A stretch of DNA of 37,450 bases from Novosphingobium sp. PC22D (lineage in GTDB: Bacteria; Pseudomonadota; Alphaproteobacteria; Sphingomonadales; Sphingomonadaceae), in NCBI RefSeq assembly GCF_002556635.1, contig NZ_MWMO01000026.1, forward strand, positions 1 to 37,450, read 5' to 3'. Below the pieces are notes generated by a model. The model did no database searches, was not told the origin of the DNA, and was given only the letters and a program-made list of their open reading frames with translations. Below, in pieces: positions 24,998-33,455 of this stretch. The translations under genes and the position numbers were made by a program. How positions within the stretch are numbered: the stretch's first letter is position 1; every line of letters begins with the position of its first letter.

Positions 24998-27016
24998 ATG
25001 ATCCAGTCGATCCCCCTGGCAAAGCTCGTCGAATCGCCGGGCAACGTACGCCGGCACAGCGACGCCACTGCCGACGCCGAGTTGAAGGCGAGCATCGCGA
25101 GCCACGGTCTCTTGCAGAACCTCATCGTGCGGCCTGCGCCGCGCGGCAAGTTCGAGGTCGAGGCGGGCGAGCGCCGTCGCCGCGCGATGCTCTCGCTGGT
25201 CGAGGACAAGGTGCTCGTTCGCAATCACGAAGTGACCTGCCTCGTGATCGCGGATGGCGCCGGCTCGGCCATCGAGACCAGTCTTGCCGAGAATTTCCAT
25301 CGCCTGGCGATGAACCCCGCCGACGAAGCGCGCGCCTTTGCAACGCTCGTCGAGGACGGCGCATCGAGCGAGGATGTCGCCCGGCGCTTTGGTCTCACCG
25401 TACGCTTCGTCGAAGGCCGCCTGCGGCTTGCAACACTCGCTCCGGTCGTGTTCAGGGCCCTCGCCTCGGGAGAGATCACGCTCGACCTTGCCAAGGCCTA
25501 CGGCGCTACGTCGGACCAGGAGATCCAGGCGCGTGTCTTCGAGCAGATGGCCTCGGCCTACTACGCGCCCAATCCCGACAGCGTGCGCCGCATGGTGCTG
25601 ACAGGAACGGTGCGCGGCAACGATCCGAGGGCCCGGCTCGTCGGGCGCGAGGCCTATCTCGAAGCGGGCGGCCGCATCGAGCGCGAGCTCTTCGACGACG
25701 ATGCGAGCGAGGCCTGGTGCGATGTCGCGCTTCTCGAAACGCTGGCAACAAGGGCGATGGAAGAACGCGCTGAGGCGCTTGCCGCCGAACAGGGTCTCGC
25801 CTGGGTCCGCCCGACCCTCGATCCCTATGCGAGCCACGACCTGGTCGAGGGCCTGGTGCGGCTCCCCGCCGAGCCGGAACCACTCACGCAAGCCGAGCTC
25901 ACCAGGCTCGAGGAGCTCGATGCCGCCTATGACGAGCACGCCGCTGTCCTTGAGGACGAGGACGCGTCCGAGGAGGCGATCGCTGCCGCTGAAGCCGCGA
26001 TCGAGACGGTCGAGCAGGAATGCCAGGATCTGCGCAACCGGCCGCCGGTTCTCGCAGCGGAGTTGAGGCGCGAGGCGGGCATGGTGCTCGTACTCTCGCG
26101 CGACGGGACGCCGGTGCTGCAACCGGTCTTCTATGGCGAGAAGCCGGTCGCTCGGGGCCAAGACGGCGAGGCAGACGGCGAGGCGATCGAGGTGGTTTCC
26201 TCGGGCGGTGAGGCAGGCCCGCGTCGCGCGACGCTCTCCAAGCGCCTCGTCGACGAGCTTGCCATGCAGCGCCGCGACGTGCTTTCGCTCCACCTTGCGC
26301 ACGACCCCGCGCTTGCGCTCGACGTGCTGGTCTTCAGCCTTGCCGATGCCGACGCGCTCGACTGGCGCTCGCCTTCGGCAACGACGCTGCGGGGCAGCGT
26401 TCCCGGCGGCCCGATCGCCGGGTTCGAGCCGGGAGACGCGCCTGCGACCGCCGCGCTGGCCGACCTTCGGTCGGGGCTCGATGAAACCTGGCGGGCTGGC
26501 GAGACCGCGAGCGAGCGCTTTGCGCTTTATCAGGGTCTCCCGGACGAAGCACGCAGCGCCTGGCTCGGTTTTGTCGTCGCGCGCACGCTCGAGGCCAGCC
26601 TCAACCTTGGCGGCGAGCGGCGCATCGCGCTTCACGACCATCTTGCCAAGGTCATGGGGATCGAGATCGCACGCTGGTGGCGCCCGACCGCGGCGAACTA
26701 CTTCGACCGGGTCCCGAAGGCGCTGATCCTTGAGGCGCTCGGCGATGTCGGTGGGCCTGACCTTGCCGCCCGGTTCGCTTCGGTCAAGAAGAGTGACCTC
26801 GCGATGAGCGCGGAGCGGGTATTTGCCGGAACCACCATCACCGAGGCCGAGGTGCGCGACAACGCGCTCGCATGGGTTCCCGAAGCGATGCGCTTTGCCG
26901 GAACAGATCCGGTCGAGGAACCCGGCGTTCCCGAAGGCAATGAAACCGCGAACGTCGGGATGTCCGAAGACGAACCGGCTGCCGCCGGCGACGATCCTCA
27001 CGACCTGGCAGCCTGA
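24998..27016 (+). CDS. Long ParB/RepB-like nuclease-domain protein
   Basis: A 672-aa protein. Residues about 3-105 are a ParB N-terminal domain (IPLAKLVESPGNVRR; GERRRRAMLSL as the GERR nucleotide motif; TSLAENFHRLAMNPADEA). A helix-turn-helix follows (about 125-150, SSEDVARRFGLTVRFVEGRLRLATLAP). The remaining 450 residues form an acidic coiled-coil segment (about 300-345) and a C-terminal region not seen in true chromosome-partition ParB. No parA is next to it, so plasmid partition is not certain; these long ParB-like proteins are frequent in sphingomonad mobile elements next to ardC. RBS AGGAG, 10 nt before ATG 24998. A strong terminator follows the gene. Confidence 0.88.
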   Translation: MIQSIPLAKLVESPGNVRRHSDATADAELKASIASHGLLQNLIVRPAPRGKFEVEAGERRRRAMLSLVEDKVLVRNHEVTCLVIADGAGSAIETSLAENFHRLAMNPADEARAFATLVEDGASSEDVARRFGLTVRFVEGRLRLATLAPVVFRALASGEITLDLAKAYGATSDQEIQARVFEQMASAYYAPNPDSVRRMVLTGTVRGNDPRARLVGREAYLEAGGRIERELFDDDASEAWCDVALLETLATRAMEERAEALAAEQGLAWVRPTLDPYASHDLVEGLVRLPAEPEPLTQAELTRLEELDAAYDEHAAVLEDEDASEEAIAAAEAAIETVEQECQDLRNRPPVLAAELRREAGMVLVLSRDGTPVLQPVFYGEKPVARGQDGEADGEAIEVVSSGGEAGPRRATLSKRLVDELAMQRRDVLSLHLAHDPALALDVLVFSLADADALDWRSPSATTLRGSVPGGPIAGFEPGDAPATAALADLRSGLDETWRAGETASERFALYQGLPDEARSAWLGFVVARTLEASLNLGGERRIALHDHLAKVMGIEIARWWRPTAANYFDRVPKALILEALGDVGGPDLAARFASVKKSDLAMSAERVFAGTTITEAEVRDNALAWVPEAMRFAGTDPVEEPGVPEGNETANVGMSEDEPAAAGDDPHDLAA

Positions 27017-27055
27017 CCTCCTCCTGACAGGCTGACCAACGCGTCGTGATCGGTG

Positions 27056-27089
27056 AAGCGGCCCCTCGCTTTCGCGCGAGGGGCCGCTT
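27056..27089 (+). terminator. Strong hairpin terminator after the parB-like gene
   Basis: AAGCGGCCCCTCGC (27056-27069) and GCGAGGGGCCGCTT (27076-27089) are perfect complements with a 6-nt loop, followed by a weak CCTTC. It separates the parB-like transcript from the ardC operon. Confidence 0.7.
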
Positions 27090-27108
27090 CCTTCGTGCTC
27101 AGCCGGCA

Positions 27109-27122
27109 AGAGGGGAGGGGGC
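27109..27122 (+). repeat. Purine motif copy 3
   Basis: Identical to the motif at 2109-2122, 63 bp before the ardC start codon. The bases that follow (GCTTCGC) resemble those after copy 2 (TTCGCG). Confidence 0.7.
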
Positions 27123-27185
27123 GCTTCGCTTTCATGGACCTGTCGGCGCGCCTTGCCGTCCGGATCCCCCATCAGGAGAACCCCC

Positions 27186-28124
27186 ATGACCTATCGCAAA
27201 TCGTCTGGCTCCGGCGTGTCGCCTGCAGCCCGCATCACCCAGGAGATCATCGCCCGGCTCGAGGCCGGCACCAGGCCCTGGATCAAGCCCTGGCGCGGGC
27301 TGGCGGTTTCCCGGCCGCTTCGTGCCTGCGGCGTCCCCTACAAGGGCATGAACGTGTTCTGGCTCTGGATGGTCGCCGACATGTGCGGCTACGCCTCGCC
27401 CTTCTGGATGACCTACAAGCAGGCAAAGGACCTGGGTGCCCAGGTCCGCAAGGGCGAGAAGTCTACGATCGCGATCTTCTACAAGAGCTACACCAAGGAA
27501 GTGGAAGCGCCCGATACCGGCGAGAAGAGCGACGAGGCGCGCCGCGTCCTCAAGGCGTACCCCGTCTTCAACGCGGACCAGGTCGAGGGCCTGCCCGATC
27601 ATTTCCACCCGAAGACCACAATGGAGATGATCGAGCCCGAAGGCCGCAAGGCCGAACTCGACAGCTTCTTTGCCGCTATCCCTGTCATTCTGCGCCACCG
27701 GGGCGACGAAGCCTACTACGAACCGGTCCCCGACCGCGTGACCATGCCGCCTGCCGAGCTCTTCACCGGTTTCGATCACTATTATGCGACGCTCGCGCAC
27801 GAGCTGTCGCACTGGACCGGGCACGCAAGCCGGCTCGGGCGCGATCTCAGGAACCGCTTCGGCAGCGCCGCCTATGCCGCCGAGGAGCTCGTCGCCGAAC
27901 TTTCAAGCGCGATCCTGGGTGCCGAACTCGGTCTTCCGGTAACGCACCTCGATCATCACGCGAGCTATATCGAGCATTGGCTCAGGCTTCTGAAGGACGA
28001 TGATCGCGCGATCCTGACCGCTGCGGCGAAAGCCGAGGAAGCTGCAAGCCTGCTTCTGAGGCTCGGTGGCAGGAGCGCATCCGAAACCGACGATGAGGCC
28101 GGCGCTGACGCGCTGGCTGCCTGA
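27186..28124 (+). CDS. ArdC-like antirestriction protein, zincin domain
   Basis: A 312-aa protein of the ArdC/DUF1738 group. Residues about 8-125 form the N-terminal single-strand DNA-binding domain (ITQEIIARLEAGTRPWIKPWR...). The C-terminal part is a zinc metallopeptidase-like domain with LAHELSHWTGHASRLGRD (HExxH type) and a later Glu in AAEELVAELSSA. ArdC proteins protect incoming plasmid DNA from restriction and bind single-stranded DNA in the recipient. RBS AGGAGA, 6 nt before ATG 27186; an upstream ATG at 27153 has no good RBS. It starts an operon with the 145-aa gene 11 bp downstream. Confidence 0.9.
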   Translation: MTYRKSSGSGVSPAARITQEIIARLEAGTRPWIKPWRGLAVSRPLRACGVPYKGMNVFWLWMVADMCGYASPFWMTYKQAKDLGAQVRKGEKSTIAIFYKSYTKEVEAPDTGEKSDEARRVLKAYPVFNADQVEGLPDHFHPKTTMEMIEPEGRKAELDSFFAAIPVILRHRGDEAYYEPVPDRVTMPPAELFTGFDHYYATLAHELSHWTGHASRLGRDLRNRFGSAAYAAEELVAELSSAILGAELGLPVTHLDHHASYIEHWLRLLKDDDRAILTAAAKAEEAASLLLRLGGRSASETDDEAGADALAA

Positions 28125-28135
28125 GGGAGGGAACG

Positions 28136-28573
28136 ATGGGCCGCTCTGTCAGCTACCCTTCGGGCGCCGTCGTCGCCTTCACCGTGCTCGAAGCCCAGAA
28201 CGAGGAGGATTGGGAGTTCGAATACGACTGGCTGCGCGAGGATCTGCGCGAACGCGCCATCGCCGCGTTTCCCTCGCTCGAGGCGCATGAAGGCTGGCGC
28301 GACAGGGAAGACCGCGTGCTCGCGCGCAACGCCTATGCCGACTTCGGCCTTTCGGCCTACGGTGGCCTCGTCGCGGTGTGGATCGCCGAACGGGACGATC
28401 CGGCCTATCGCGATGCCGATTGGCGCACAGCGAGATCGCCGCGCGCACAACATTGGCTGGCGCAGATCGCGCCGCGCTTCGATCGCCTGTTCGGCGACTA
28501 CGATTGCCTGGGGCACATGTCGAACGGCGAGGGCGTGTTCCGCAAGCGGGCAAAGGACCCGCTTCTCAAATGA
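28136..28573 (+). CDS. Conserved hypothetical protein next to ardC
   Basis: A 145-aa acidic, aromatic-rich protein with no motif I can name (MGRSVSYPSGAVVAFTVLEAQ; EDWEFEYDWLREDLRERAIAAFPSLE; FGDYDCLGHMSNGEGVF). A run of Asp/Glu at 22-40 and the mix of Trp and Asp give it the look of a DNA-mimic or small regulatory protein, but this is speculation. RBS GGGAGGG, a few bases before ATG 28136. It lies 11 bp behind ardC and probably shares its transcript, so an antirestriction or early-transfer role is possible. Confidence 0.7.
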   Translation: MGRSVSYPSGAVVAFTVLEAQNEEDWEFEYDWLREDLRERAIAAFPSLEAHEGWRDREDRVLARNAYADFGLSAYGGLVAVWIAERDDPAYRDADWRTARSPRAQHWLAQIAPRFDRLFGDYDCLGHMSNGEGVFRKRAKDPLLK

Positions 28574-28612
28574 GAGAAATTGTCCTATACCGTGCAGGTG
28601 AAGGATAAGCCC

Positions 28613-28990
28613 ATGGCAACGCATGCAGATCATCGCGAACGTTCCGATGCCGAAGTGCTGACTTCGGCGCTTACCCGTATTGCCGGGTTCTGGGGATTTT
28701 CGCACGCGAAGCTCGGAGCCGTCCTGGGGCTTTCGCCTGCGACCGTCTCGCGTCTTCGTAGTGGCAAGAGCGTGCTCGACCCGGCTTCCAAATCGTTCGA
28801 GGCCGGGCAGTACCTGCTGCGCCTGTTCCGATCCCTCGACGCCCTGATGGGAAGCGACGACGAGGCCGCGCGCCGCTGGCTGGAGACGCCCAACCTCGAT
28901 CTGGATGCGCGACCGCTCGACCTCATCGACACCTTCAAGGGCTTGATGGCCGTGTGCGATTATGTGGACGCCGGACGCGCTCGCATCTGA
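28613..28990 (+). CDS. Xre/MbcA/ParS-type antitoxin
   Basis: A 125-aa antitoxin. The N-terminal helix-turn-helix (about 30-60: FSHAKLGAVLGLSPATVSRLRSGKSVL) binds the operon promoter; the C-terminal part (about 70-125: LFRSLDALMGSDDEAARRWLETPNLDLDARPLDLI) is the toxin-binding DUF2384-type domain. Start ATG 28613 with GAAGGA upstream is chosen over a TTG at 28580. The stop overlaps the toxin gene by 29 bp, the usual arrangement of coupled Xre-RES pairs. It should neutralise the RES toxin by blocking its active site. Confidence 0.9.
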   Translation: MATHADHRERSDAEVLTSALTRIAGFWGFSHAKLGAVLGLSPATVSRLRSGKSVLDPASKSFEAGQYLLRLFRSLDALMGSDDEAARRWLETPNLDLDARPLDLIDTFKGLMAVCDYVDAGRARI

Positions 28991-29684
28991 ACGGACCGGC
29001 TACAGCGGCGAGATCTGGCGGGTTGTCGAAGCGCAGCACCGCATCTCGACCAACCGGCTTGCCGACAGCCTTGCCGACCAGGAGCGCCTTGAAGCGCTGG
29101 CCGAAGCGGCAAAGCCGGATCTGCCACGCGCGGCGCATGCACTGCATTACCTCCTGGCCTCACCCTTCCGCTACGGCCATCGCAGCGAAAGCCGGTTCCG
29201 CAAGGCGAACGAACGCCCGGGAATCTTCTATGCGAGCGAAGCCGAGGCCACTGCGATCGCCGAGACCGCCTACTGGCGATTGCGCTTCTATCTGCGCTCC
29301 CCGGGCTTCGAGCCGCCCCGGACAACGATCGAGCATACGAGCTTTACCGTCGCAGTCGCGACCGATCGCGCGCTCGACCTGACGCGCGATCCCTTCGCGG
29401 CGCATCATTCGCAATGGATCGACCCTGTCGACTACTCCGAGTGCCAGGCGCTCGGCGCCGTGGCGCGCGAAGCCGACGTTGCACTCCTTCGCACCGCTTC
29501 CGCGCGCGATCCCGAAGCGCGGTGCAATGTGGTGCTGCTCGACCCGGCCGCCTTTGCCGCCGCGCAGCCCACGATCCGGCGGACCTGGCACTTGCGCTTC
29601 GAAAATGGCCGCCTGCTCGCGTTGGCGGCGTTCCCGGGCGACGGAAGGTTCGCGTTCACTGCCACGGACTTCGATCTGGCCTGA
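28962..29684 (+). CDS. RES-domain toxin
   Basis: A 240-aa RES-domain protein. The conserved Arg/Glu/Ser-containing segments are visible: GEIWRVVEAQHRIS near the N-terminus, SPFRYGHRSESRFRKANERPGIFYASEAEATAIAE, and SQWIDPVDYSECQALG. Known RES toxins break down NAD+ using phosphate and arrest growth. The protein is somewhat longer than small RES toxins such as MbcT. It overlaps the antitoxin gene, forming a type II addiction module of the element backbone. Confidence 0.88.
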   Translation: MWTPDALASERTGYSGEIWRVVEAQHRISTNRLADSLADQERLEALAEAAKPDLPRAAHALHYLLASPFRYGHRSESRFRKANERPGIFYASEAEATAIAETAYWRLRFYLRSPGFEPPRTTIEHTSFTVAVATDRALDLTRDPFAAHHSQWIDPVDYSECQALGAVAREADVALLRTASARDPEARCNVVLLDPAAFAAAQPTIRRTWHLRFENGRLLALAAFPGDGRFAFTATDFDLA

Positions 29685-30024
29685 GACGCGCTTAGCCAGC
29701 TGGCAAGTACGGATCCACGCTTTCGCTCCTGGCATTGTGACGCAGCCGCATGCGTCATCTCTCCTGCGGCATCCGCACCGGTCGAGAGAGGCCCTGGGCC
29801 GGCCGGAGATCGCTGCGCAACCCGGGCTTCGCCGGGCCCGCGTTGGCCCTATGGCCCTTCAGGCCGGGCCTGCCCGCGCCAGCCCGGACAAAGCCGGGTT
29901 CCCCCTGACGGGTGCGCAGCGCCTCCGCATGGCCGGCCCTTGCGGGCTCTCGCCGGTGCGGCGTTTCGCAAGGCAAGCGAAATTGCACGTCCTGCCGGCG
30001 TCACGCAGTCAGGAGGACTACCCG
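29685..30024 (+). promoter_or_regulatory. Structured GC-rich leader before the DUF2493 gene
   Basis: No gene. The stretch holds a chain of short hairpins, for example CCCGG/CCGGG at 29821-29836, GGCC/GGCC at 29845-29856 and CCCGG/CCGGG at 29883-29898, ending in the RBS AGGAGGA at 30011. The spacing and TTCG-type loops suggest a folded leader RNA or a single-strand DNA structure. Similar leaders precede ssb and the 34302 gene. Confidence 0.5.
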
Positions 30025-30969
30025 ATGAATACGTCATTTGCCGACCAGCTTTCCGGTCTCGATCTCGCCGGATTTTCGATCGGTCCGAGCCCGGTATCGA
30101 CCAGCGATTTTCCCAGTCGCGAGGCCGTCATCCAGACGCTCGAAGGCGTCTGGTCCGATCTCTTCTCGCTCGTCTCGGGCACCGCGCTCGAGACCGACGC
30201 CGAGGATCTGGGCTGGGCCTTCGTCAATCTCTTCCACCGGTCCGCGCAGCGCAAGGGTAGCGCGCTCGATCGCGCGACCGACGAGGTTCGCGCGCTTGTC
30301 GCCACCGCCGACGGTTCGGAAGTTCACACGCATGACCTCGAAACCCAGGTCGAGCGCGCACAGTGCGCCGAGGCCGCGATGCTGAGCCTTGAGGAGATGC
30401 GCGAGATCGCGGCAGCGCTCTACCTCAACGAGTTCGGTTCTTCCTGGAAGCCGGTTTCGAGTTCGCGCTTCAACCATGGGGCGATGCTCACGTCTGCGCT
30501 CGTCGAAGGACGCGATTTCCTGCGCGCGCGCGCCGAATCGCGGCGCCGCGCGGCGATGCCCGAAGGTACGCCGGTGGTCTTTGCCGGAGGCCGTTCGCGC
30601 CATGCGACCGACGATGAGGCGAAGGCCTTCGCGACCAATGTCTGGTCAACGCTCGACAAGGTTCGCGATCTGGTTCCCGACATGGTGCTGATCCATGGCG
30701 GTGACACCAAGGGCGTCGATCGCCTCGCGGCGTCCTGGGCCGAGCGGCGCGGGATCGCGCAAGTGACCTTCTCGCTCGACATGCGCCTGGGAGCCCGGGC
30801 CGGGTTCAAGCGCAACGAACGGATGCTTTCGCTCGAGCCGCGCTACGTCATCGCATTTGCGGGCAACGGCGTGCTCGAACGCCTCGTGATCGAGGCCAAG
30901 GCGCGCCGGATCACTGTTGTCGATCGTCGTGGACCGCTCGGCACCAACCCAAAGGCAACAGCTTCCTGA
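30025..30969 (+). CDS. DUF2493 (SLOG-like) family protein
   Basis: A 314-aa protein. Residues about 190-300 form a Rossmann-like DUF2493/YspA domain: VVFAGGRSRHAT, then DMVLIHGGDTKGVDRLAASWAERR, and GAGAGFKRNERML-type region with ARAGFKRNERML, VIAFAGNG. Such SLOG-superfamily domains bind nucleotides or nucleotide-derived signals. The N-terminal 180 residues are helical and found in the plasmid versions. The start is ATG 30025 with RBS AGGAGGA, 7 nt spacing; the frame is open further upstream only through the GC-rich leader. Function in the element is unknown. Confidence 0.85.
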   Translation: MNTSFADQLSGLDLAGFSIGPSPVSTSDFPSREAVIQTLEGVWSDLFSLVSGTALETDAEDLGWAFVNLFHRSAQRKGSALDRATDEVRALVATADGSEVHTHDLETQVERAQCAEAAMLSLEEMREIAAALYLNEFGSSWKPVSSSRFNHGAMLTSALVEGRDFLRARAESRRRAAMPEGTPVVFAGGRSRHATDDEAKAFATNVWSTLDKVRDLVPDMVLIHGGDTKGVDRLAASWAERRGIAQVTFSLDMRLGARAGFKRNERMLSLEPRYVIAFAGNGVLERLVIEAKARRITVVDRRGPLGTNPKATAS

Positions 30970-31029
30970 TTCGTCATCGCCGGGTCCTTGCGGCCCGGCT
31001 CAATTCTGACCTCGAGAAAGGATCAAGCC

Positions 31030-31347
31030 ATGCATAATCATGGAAACGGAGACGCGCGCGCCGGTCATACGTCTCCGCGCGGTGTGGCCGGCTACGATCC
31101 GGTCCTCCTGGCGCGCTGTGAAGATGCGCTAACCCGGCTCACCCGCCGCGAGCGGCAGGTCTTCATGGCGATCTGGACAAATGCCCGTGATCCTGTCGCA
31201 ATGTCGTGCATCCGTCACCGCCTGCGCTCCGATACTGATGGCGAGCTCGCAGGCGCGCTGGCCAGCTTCGCGCTCAATCTGCGCTATCCGCGCCGCCGCT
31301 GCTGGCGCCGTTGGCTTGCAGCGGCTGTCGGATATCTCCGGTCCTGA
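31030..31347 (+). CDS. Small protein with a helix-turn-helix-like segment
   Basis: A 105-aa basic protein I cannot assign. The middle (LLARCEDALTRLTRRERQVFMAIWTNARDPVAMSCIRHRLRSDTDGELAGAL) resembles sigma region 4 or a LuxR-type helix-turn-helix, and the C-terminus is Arg/Trp-rich (RYPRRRCWRRWLAAA). AAAGGATC precedes ATG 31030. It lies between the DUF2493 gene (60 bp) and the MNT-HEPN gene (45 bp), probably in one transcript. Confidence 0.6.
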   Translation: MHNHGNGDARAGHTSPRGVAGYDPVLLARCEDALTRLTRRERQVFMAIWTNARDPVAMSCIRHRLRSDTDGELAGALASFALNLRYPRRRCWRRWLAAAVGYLRS

Positions 31348-31391
31348 GCGGGTTGGAAGCGGGCCACCGGAACGCTAGACAGGCCTTGCCC

Positions 31392-32321
31392 ATGAAGACT
31401 TCGCTCGACCATCTTCCCGCCGCCAAGCAACGCGAACTCGAACGCGTGGTGCAGCTCGTCTTCGAGGAGTTCGAGGACGCGCTCGCGCTCTCGCAGCACG
31501 AATGGAAGAAGGCGGGGCGGATCCACAAGCTCATCCTTTACGGCAGCTATGCCCGCGGCAACTGGATCGACGAGCCGCACACTGCGAAGGGCTACAAGTC
31601 GGACTATGACCTGCTCATCATCGTCAACGATCGCCGCCTCACTGACCGGGTGCGCTACTGGGGCCGGCTCGACGAGCGTTTGACCCGCGAATACGGCATT
31701 GCCGGTACGCTGAAGACGCCGGTCAACTTCATCGTCCACACCTTGCAGGAAGTAAACGATGGCCTCGCACAGGGCCGCTTCTTCTTCATCGACGTCGCCC
31801 GCGATGGCATTGCGCTCTACGAGGCCGACGATGTCGATCTCCCCGAGCCAAAGCCCAGGACTCCGCACCAGGCGCTCGAGATGGCCCGCGAGTACTTTGA
31901 GGAATGGTTTCCGGCCGGAACTGGTCGGCTCGATACGGCAAAGTATGTTCAGGGTCAGGGCAGATTGAAAGAGGCTGCTTTCAATTTCCACCAAGCGACG
32001 GAGTGTCTCTACCACACAGTCCTTCTCACGTGCAGCTTTTATACCCCTCATGTTCACAATCTCGGCTTCCTGCGCGCGCAAGCCGAACGGATCGACGAGC
32101 GACTTCTGAGCATTTGGCCTGCCGATACCCGCAAGCAGCGTGCGCTCTTCGAAAAGCTCAAGGAAGCCTACGTCAAGGCGCGCTATTCCAAGCACTATCG
32201 CGTCTCCGCGGAAGAACTGGCCTGGCTCGGCGAGCGCGTCGATGCGCTCGCCGCGATCGTCGAAGCAATCTGCACCGAGCGGATCGCGCACCTTGAGGCC
32301 ACCGCGCGGGATGCCGGATAG
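31392..32321 (+). CDS. Single-chain nucleotidyltransferase-HEPN protein
   Basis: A 309-aa fusion. The N-terminal part (about 30-150) is a minimal nucleotidyltransferase: LILYGSYARGNW, then KSDYDLLIIVND with the catalytic Asp pair. The C-terminal part (about 155-300) is a HEPN domain (HQALEMAREYFEEWF, FNFHQATECLYHTVLL, and KARYSKHYRVS, the R-x3-H type motif). In MNT-HEPN pairs the transferase AMPylates and silences the HEPN RNase; here both are in one chain. ATG 31392 is chosen for its fit to the family N-terminus; an upstream in-frame ATG at 31311 overlaps the preceding gene. A likely terminator follows at 32455. Confidence 0.87.
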   Translation: MKTSLDHLPAAKQRELERVVQLVFEEFEDALALSQHEWKKAGRIHKLILYGSYARGNWIDEPHTAKGYKSDYDLLIIVNDRRLTDRVRYWGRLDERLTREYGIAGTLKTPVNFIVHTLQEVNDGLAQGRFFFIDVARDGIALYEADDVDLPEPKPRTPHQALEMAREYFEEWFPAGTGRLDTAKYVQGQGRLKEAAFNFHQATECLYHTVLLTCSFYTPHVHNLGFLRAQAERIDERLLSIWPADTRKQRALFEKLKEAYVKARYSKHYRVSAEELAWLGERVDALAAIVEAICTERIAHLEATARDAG

Positions 32322-32454
32322 CCAGCGATCGTTCGCGTTCCGGCGGGCGCAAACTTATTTTGCATTGCCGCATGATCTATTCGCACTTGCGGAATCGAGC
32401 GTGGTCTGACACCTTGATACTGCCTTTCAGGCATCCTCTCCCAAACTTTTCATG

Positions 32455-32486
32455 GCCCTGGCGTTTCGCGTCCGGGCTTTCTTTTT
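32455..32486 (+). terminator. Probable terminator after the MNT-HEPN gene
   Basis: GCCCTGGCG (32455-32463) pairs with CGTCCGGGC (32469-32477) with one mismatch and one G-U pair, followed by TTTCTTTTT. Confidence 0.55.
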
Positions 32487-32948
32487 GCTTCGGATGCGCT
32501 CGCTCGAACTTGCCGACTTCAGGCATGCCGGATCCGCGAGGGCCGAGGCCATGCGGCGAAGGATGGACCTCGCTTGTTTGAACGGGTTCCCATCCTTGGC
32601 ATCCGGCATTTGCCGCGGGATTTAGGCCACCCACATGCAGCATCTGCCCCCTCGAACCGATCGATACCCACGGGACGTGACGATGCACCAAGGCACGGAC
32701 TGCTGTCACGGCGTCGCCTGACAGGGGCGGATCGGGCCCAGACCCGGCCTGACGCGAACTTTCCCTGAACCATCCCCCTGCCGGCCCGCAACCGGCTCCT
32801 GACCGGCCGTGTTGCCGGCGGCTTTGCCGCCGTCTGCCCGCACCACCCGGTCCGTTTCCGGTTCCCCTTCGGTGCGTCCGTCACGGGGCCGCTTCTGACG
32901 GGGTTCGCAGCCGGGATGGCCCCGGATTGCTTCATCAGGAGACGTACC
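32487..32948 (+). promoter_or_regulatory. Structured GC-rich leader before ssb
   Basis: No convincing gene in over 400 bp. The second half is a series of short hairpins, such as GGCGGC/GCCGCC at 32817-32831 and CCGG/CCGG around 32837-32851, ending at AGGAG before the ssb start. It may be a folded leader RNA or a promoter active on single-stranded DNA; both are inferred. Confidence 0.5.
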
Positions 32949-33338
32949 ATGACCAATATCGTGATCCTCGTCGGCCGCATCGCCCGCGATCCCGAAACCC
33001 GCTCGACCACCGGCGGTACCGACATCACCACGCTCTCGGTGGTGACCGACCGTCCCGCCCGCAAGGAGGGCAAGACCTACAAGGACGAGAACGGCTACAC
33101 CGCCAAGGACAGCGAGTTCCACCGCGTCACCTGCTTCAATGGCCTTGGCCAGAACGTCGCGAAGTATTGCGGCAAGGGCCAGCTCGTCAGCATCGAGGGC
33201 CGCATCCACTACACCCAGTGGGAAGACGCCCAGGGCGCCAAGCGCTACGGCTGCGAAATCATCGCCGACAAGGTGGATTTCCTGAGCAAGGCGCGTAGCG
33301 GTTCGAACCAGGACGCGCCGCCGATCGACGAGGACTGA
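32949..33338 (+). CDS. ssb: Single-stranded DNA-binding protein
   Basis: A 129-aa OB-fold SSB. It starts MTNIVILVGRIARDPETRSTTGG; DSEFHRVTCFNGLGQNVAKYCGKGQLVSIEGRIHYTQW is the conserved core that wraps single-stranded DNA. It is shorter than chromosomal SSB and its tail ends PPIDED, so the usual DIPF-type tip that recruits partner proteins is missing. Plasmid SSBs of this kind protect the incoming strand after conjugation. ATG 32949 has AGGAG 9 nt upstream. A clear terminator follows 20 bp after the stop. Confidence 0.92.
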   Translation: MTNIVILVGRIARDPETRSTTGGTDITTLSVVTDRPARKEGKTYKDENGYTAKDSEFHRVTCFNGLGQNVAKYCGKGQLVSIEGRIHYTQWEDAQGAKRYGCEIIADKVDFLSKARSGSNQDAPPIDED

Positions 33339-33357
33339 TCGGCATCCGCGAAATTGC

Positions 33358-33396
33358 AAGGCCCCGTCGGCACGGACCGGCGGGGCCTTCTTTTTT
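33358..33396 (+). terminator. Rho-independent terminator after ssb
   Basis: AAGGCCCCG (33358-33366) pairs with CGGGGCCTT (33381-33389), followed by CTTTTTT. Confidence 0.9.
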
Positions 33397-33455
33397 GCTT
33401 TACCTTCGAACAGTCGAGGAAGTGTTGGGTCTACGGATCTACTCCGTCCGGGATA

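Noticed and set aside
24746..27187. 813-codon open frame on the minus strand
   Set aside because: It lies opposite the parB-like gene, is Arg/His/Gly-rich, lacks motifs, and the plus frame has clear ParB motifs. It is a GC-rich antisense shadow.
32377..32709. 110-codon minus-strand frame in the ssb leader
   Set aside because: Gly/Pro/Lys mix without motif or RBS, and overlaps terminator and hairpins. Probably non-coding.
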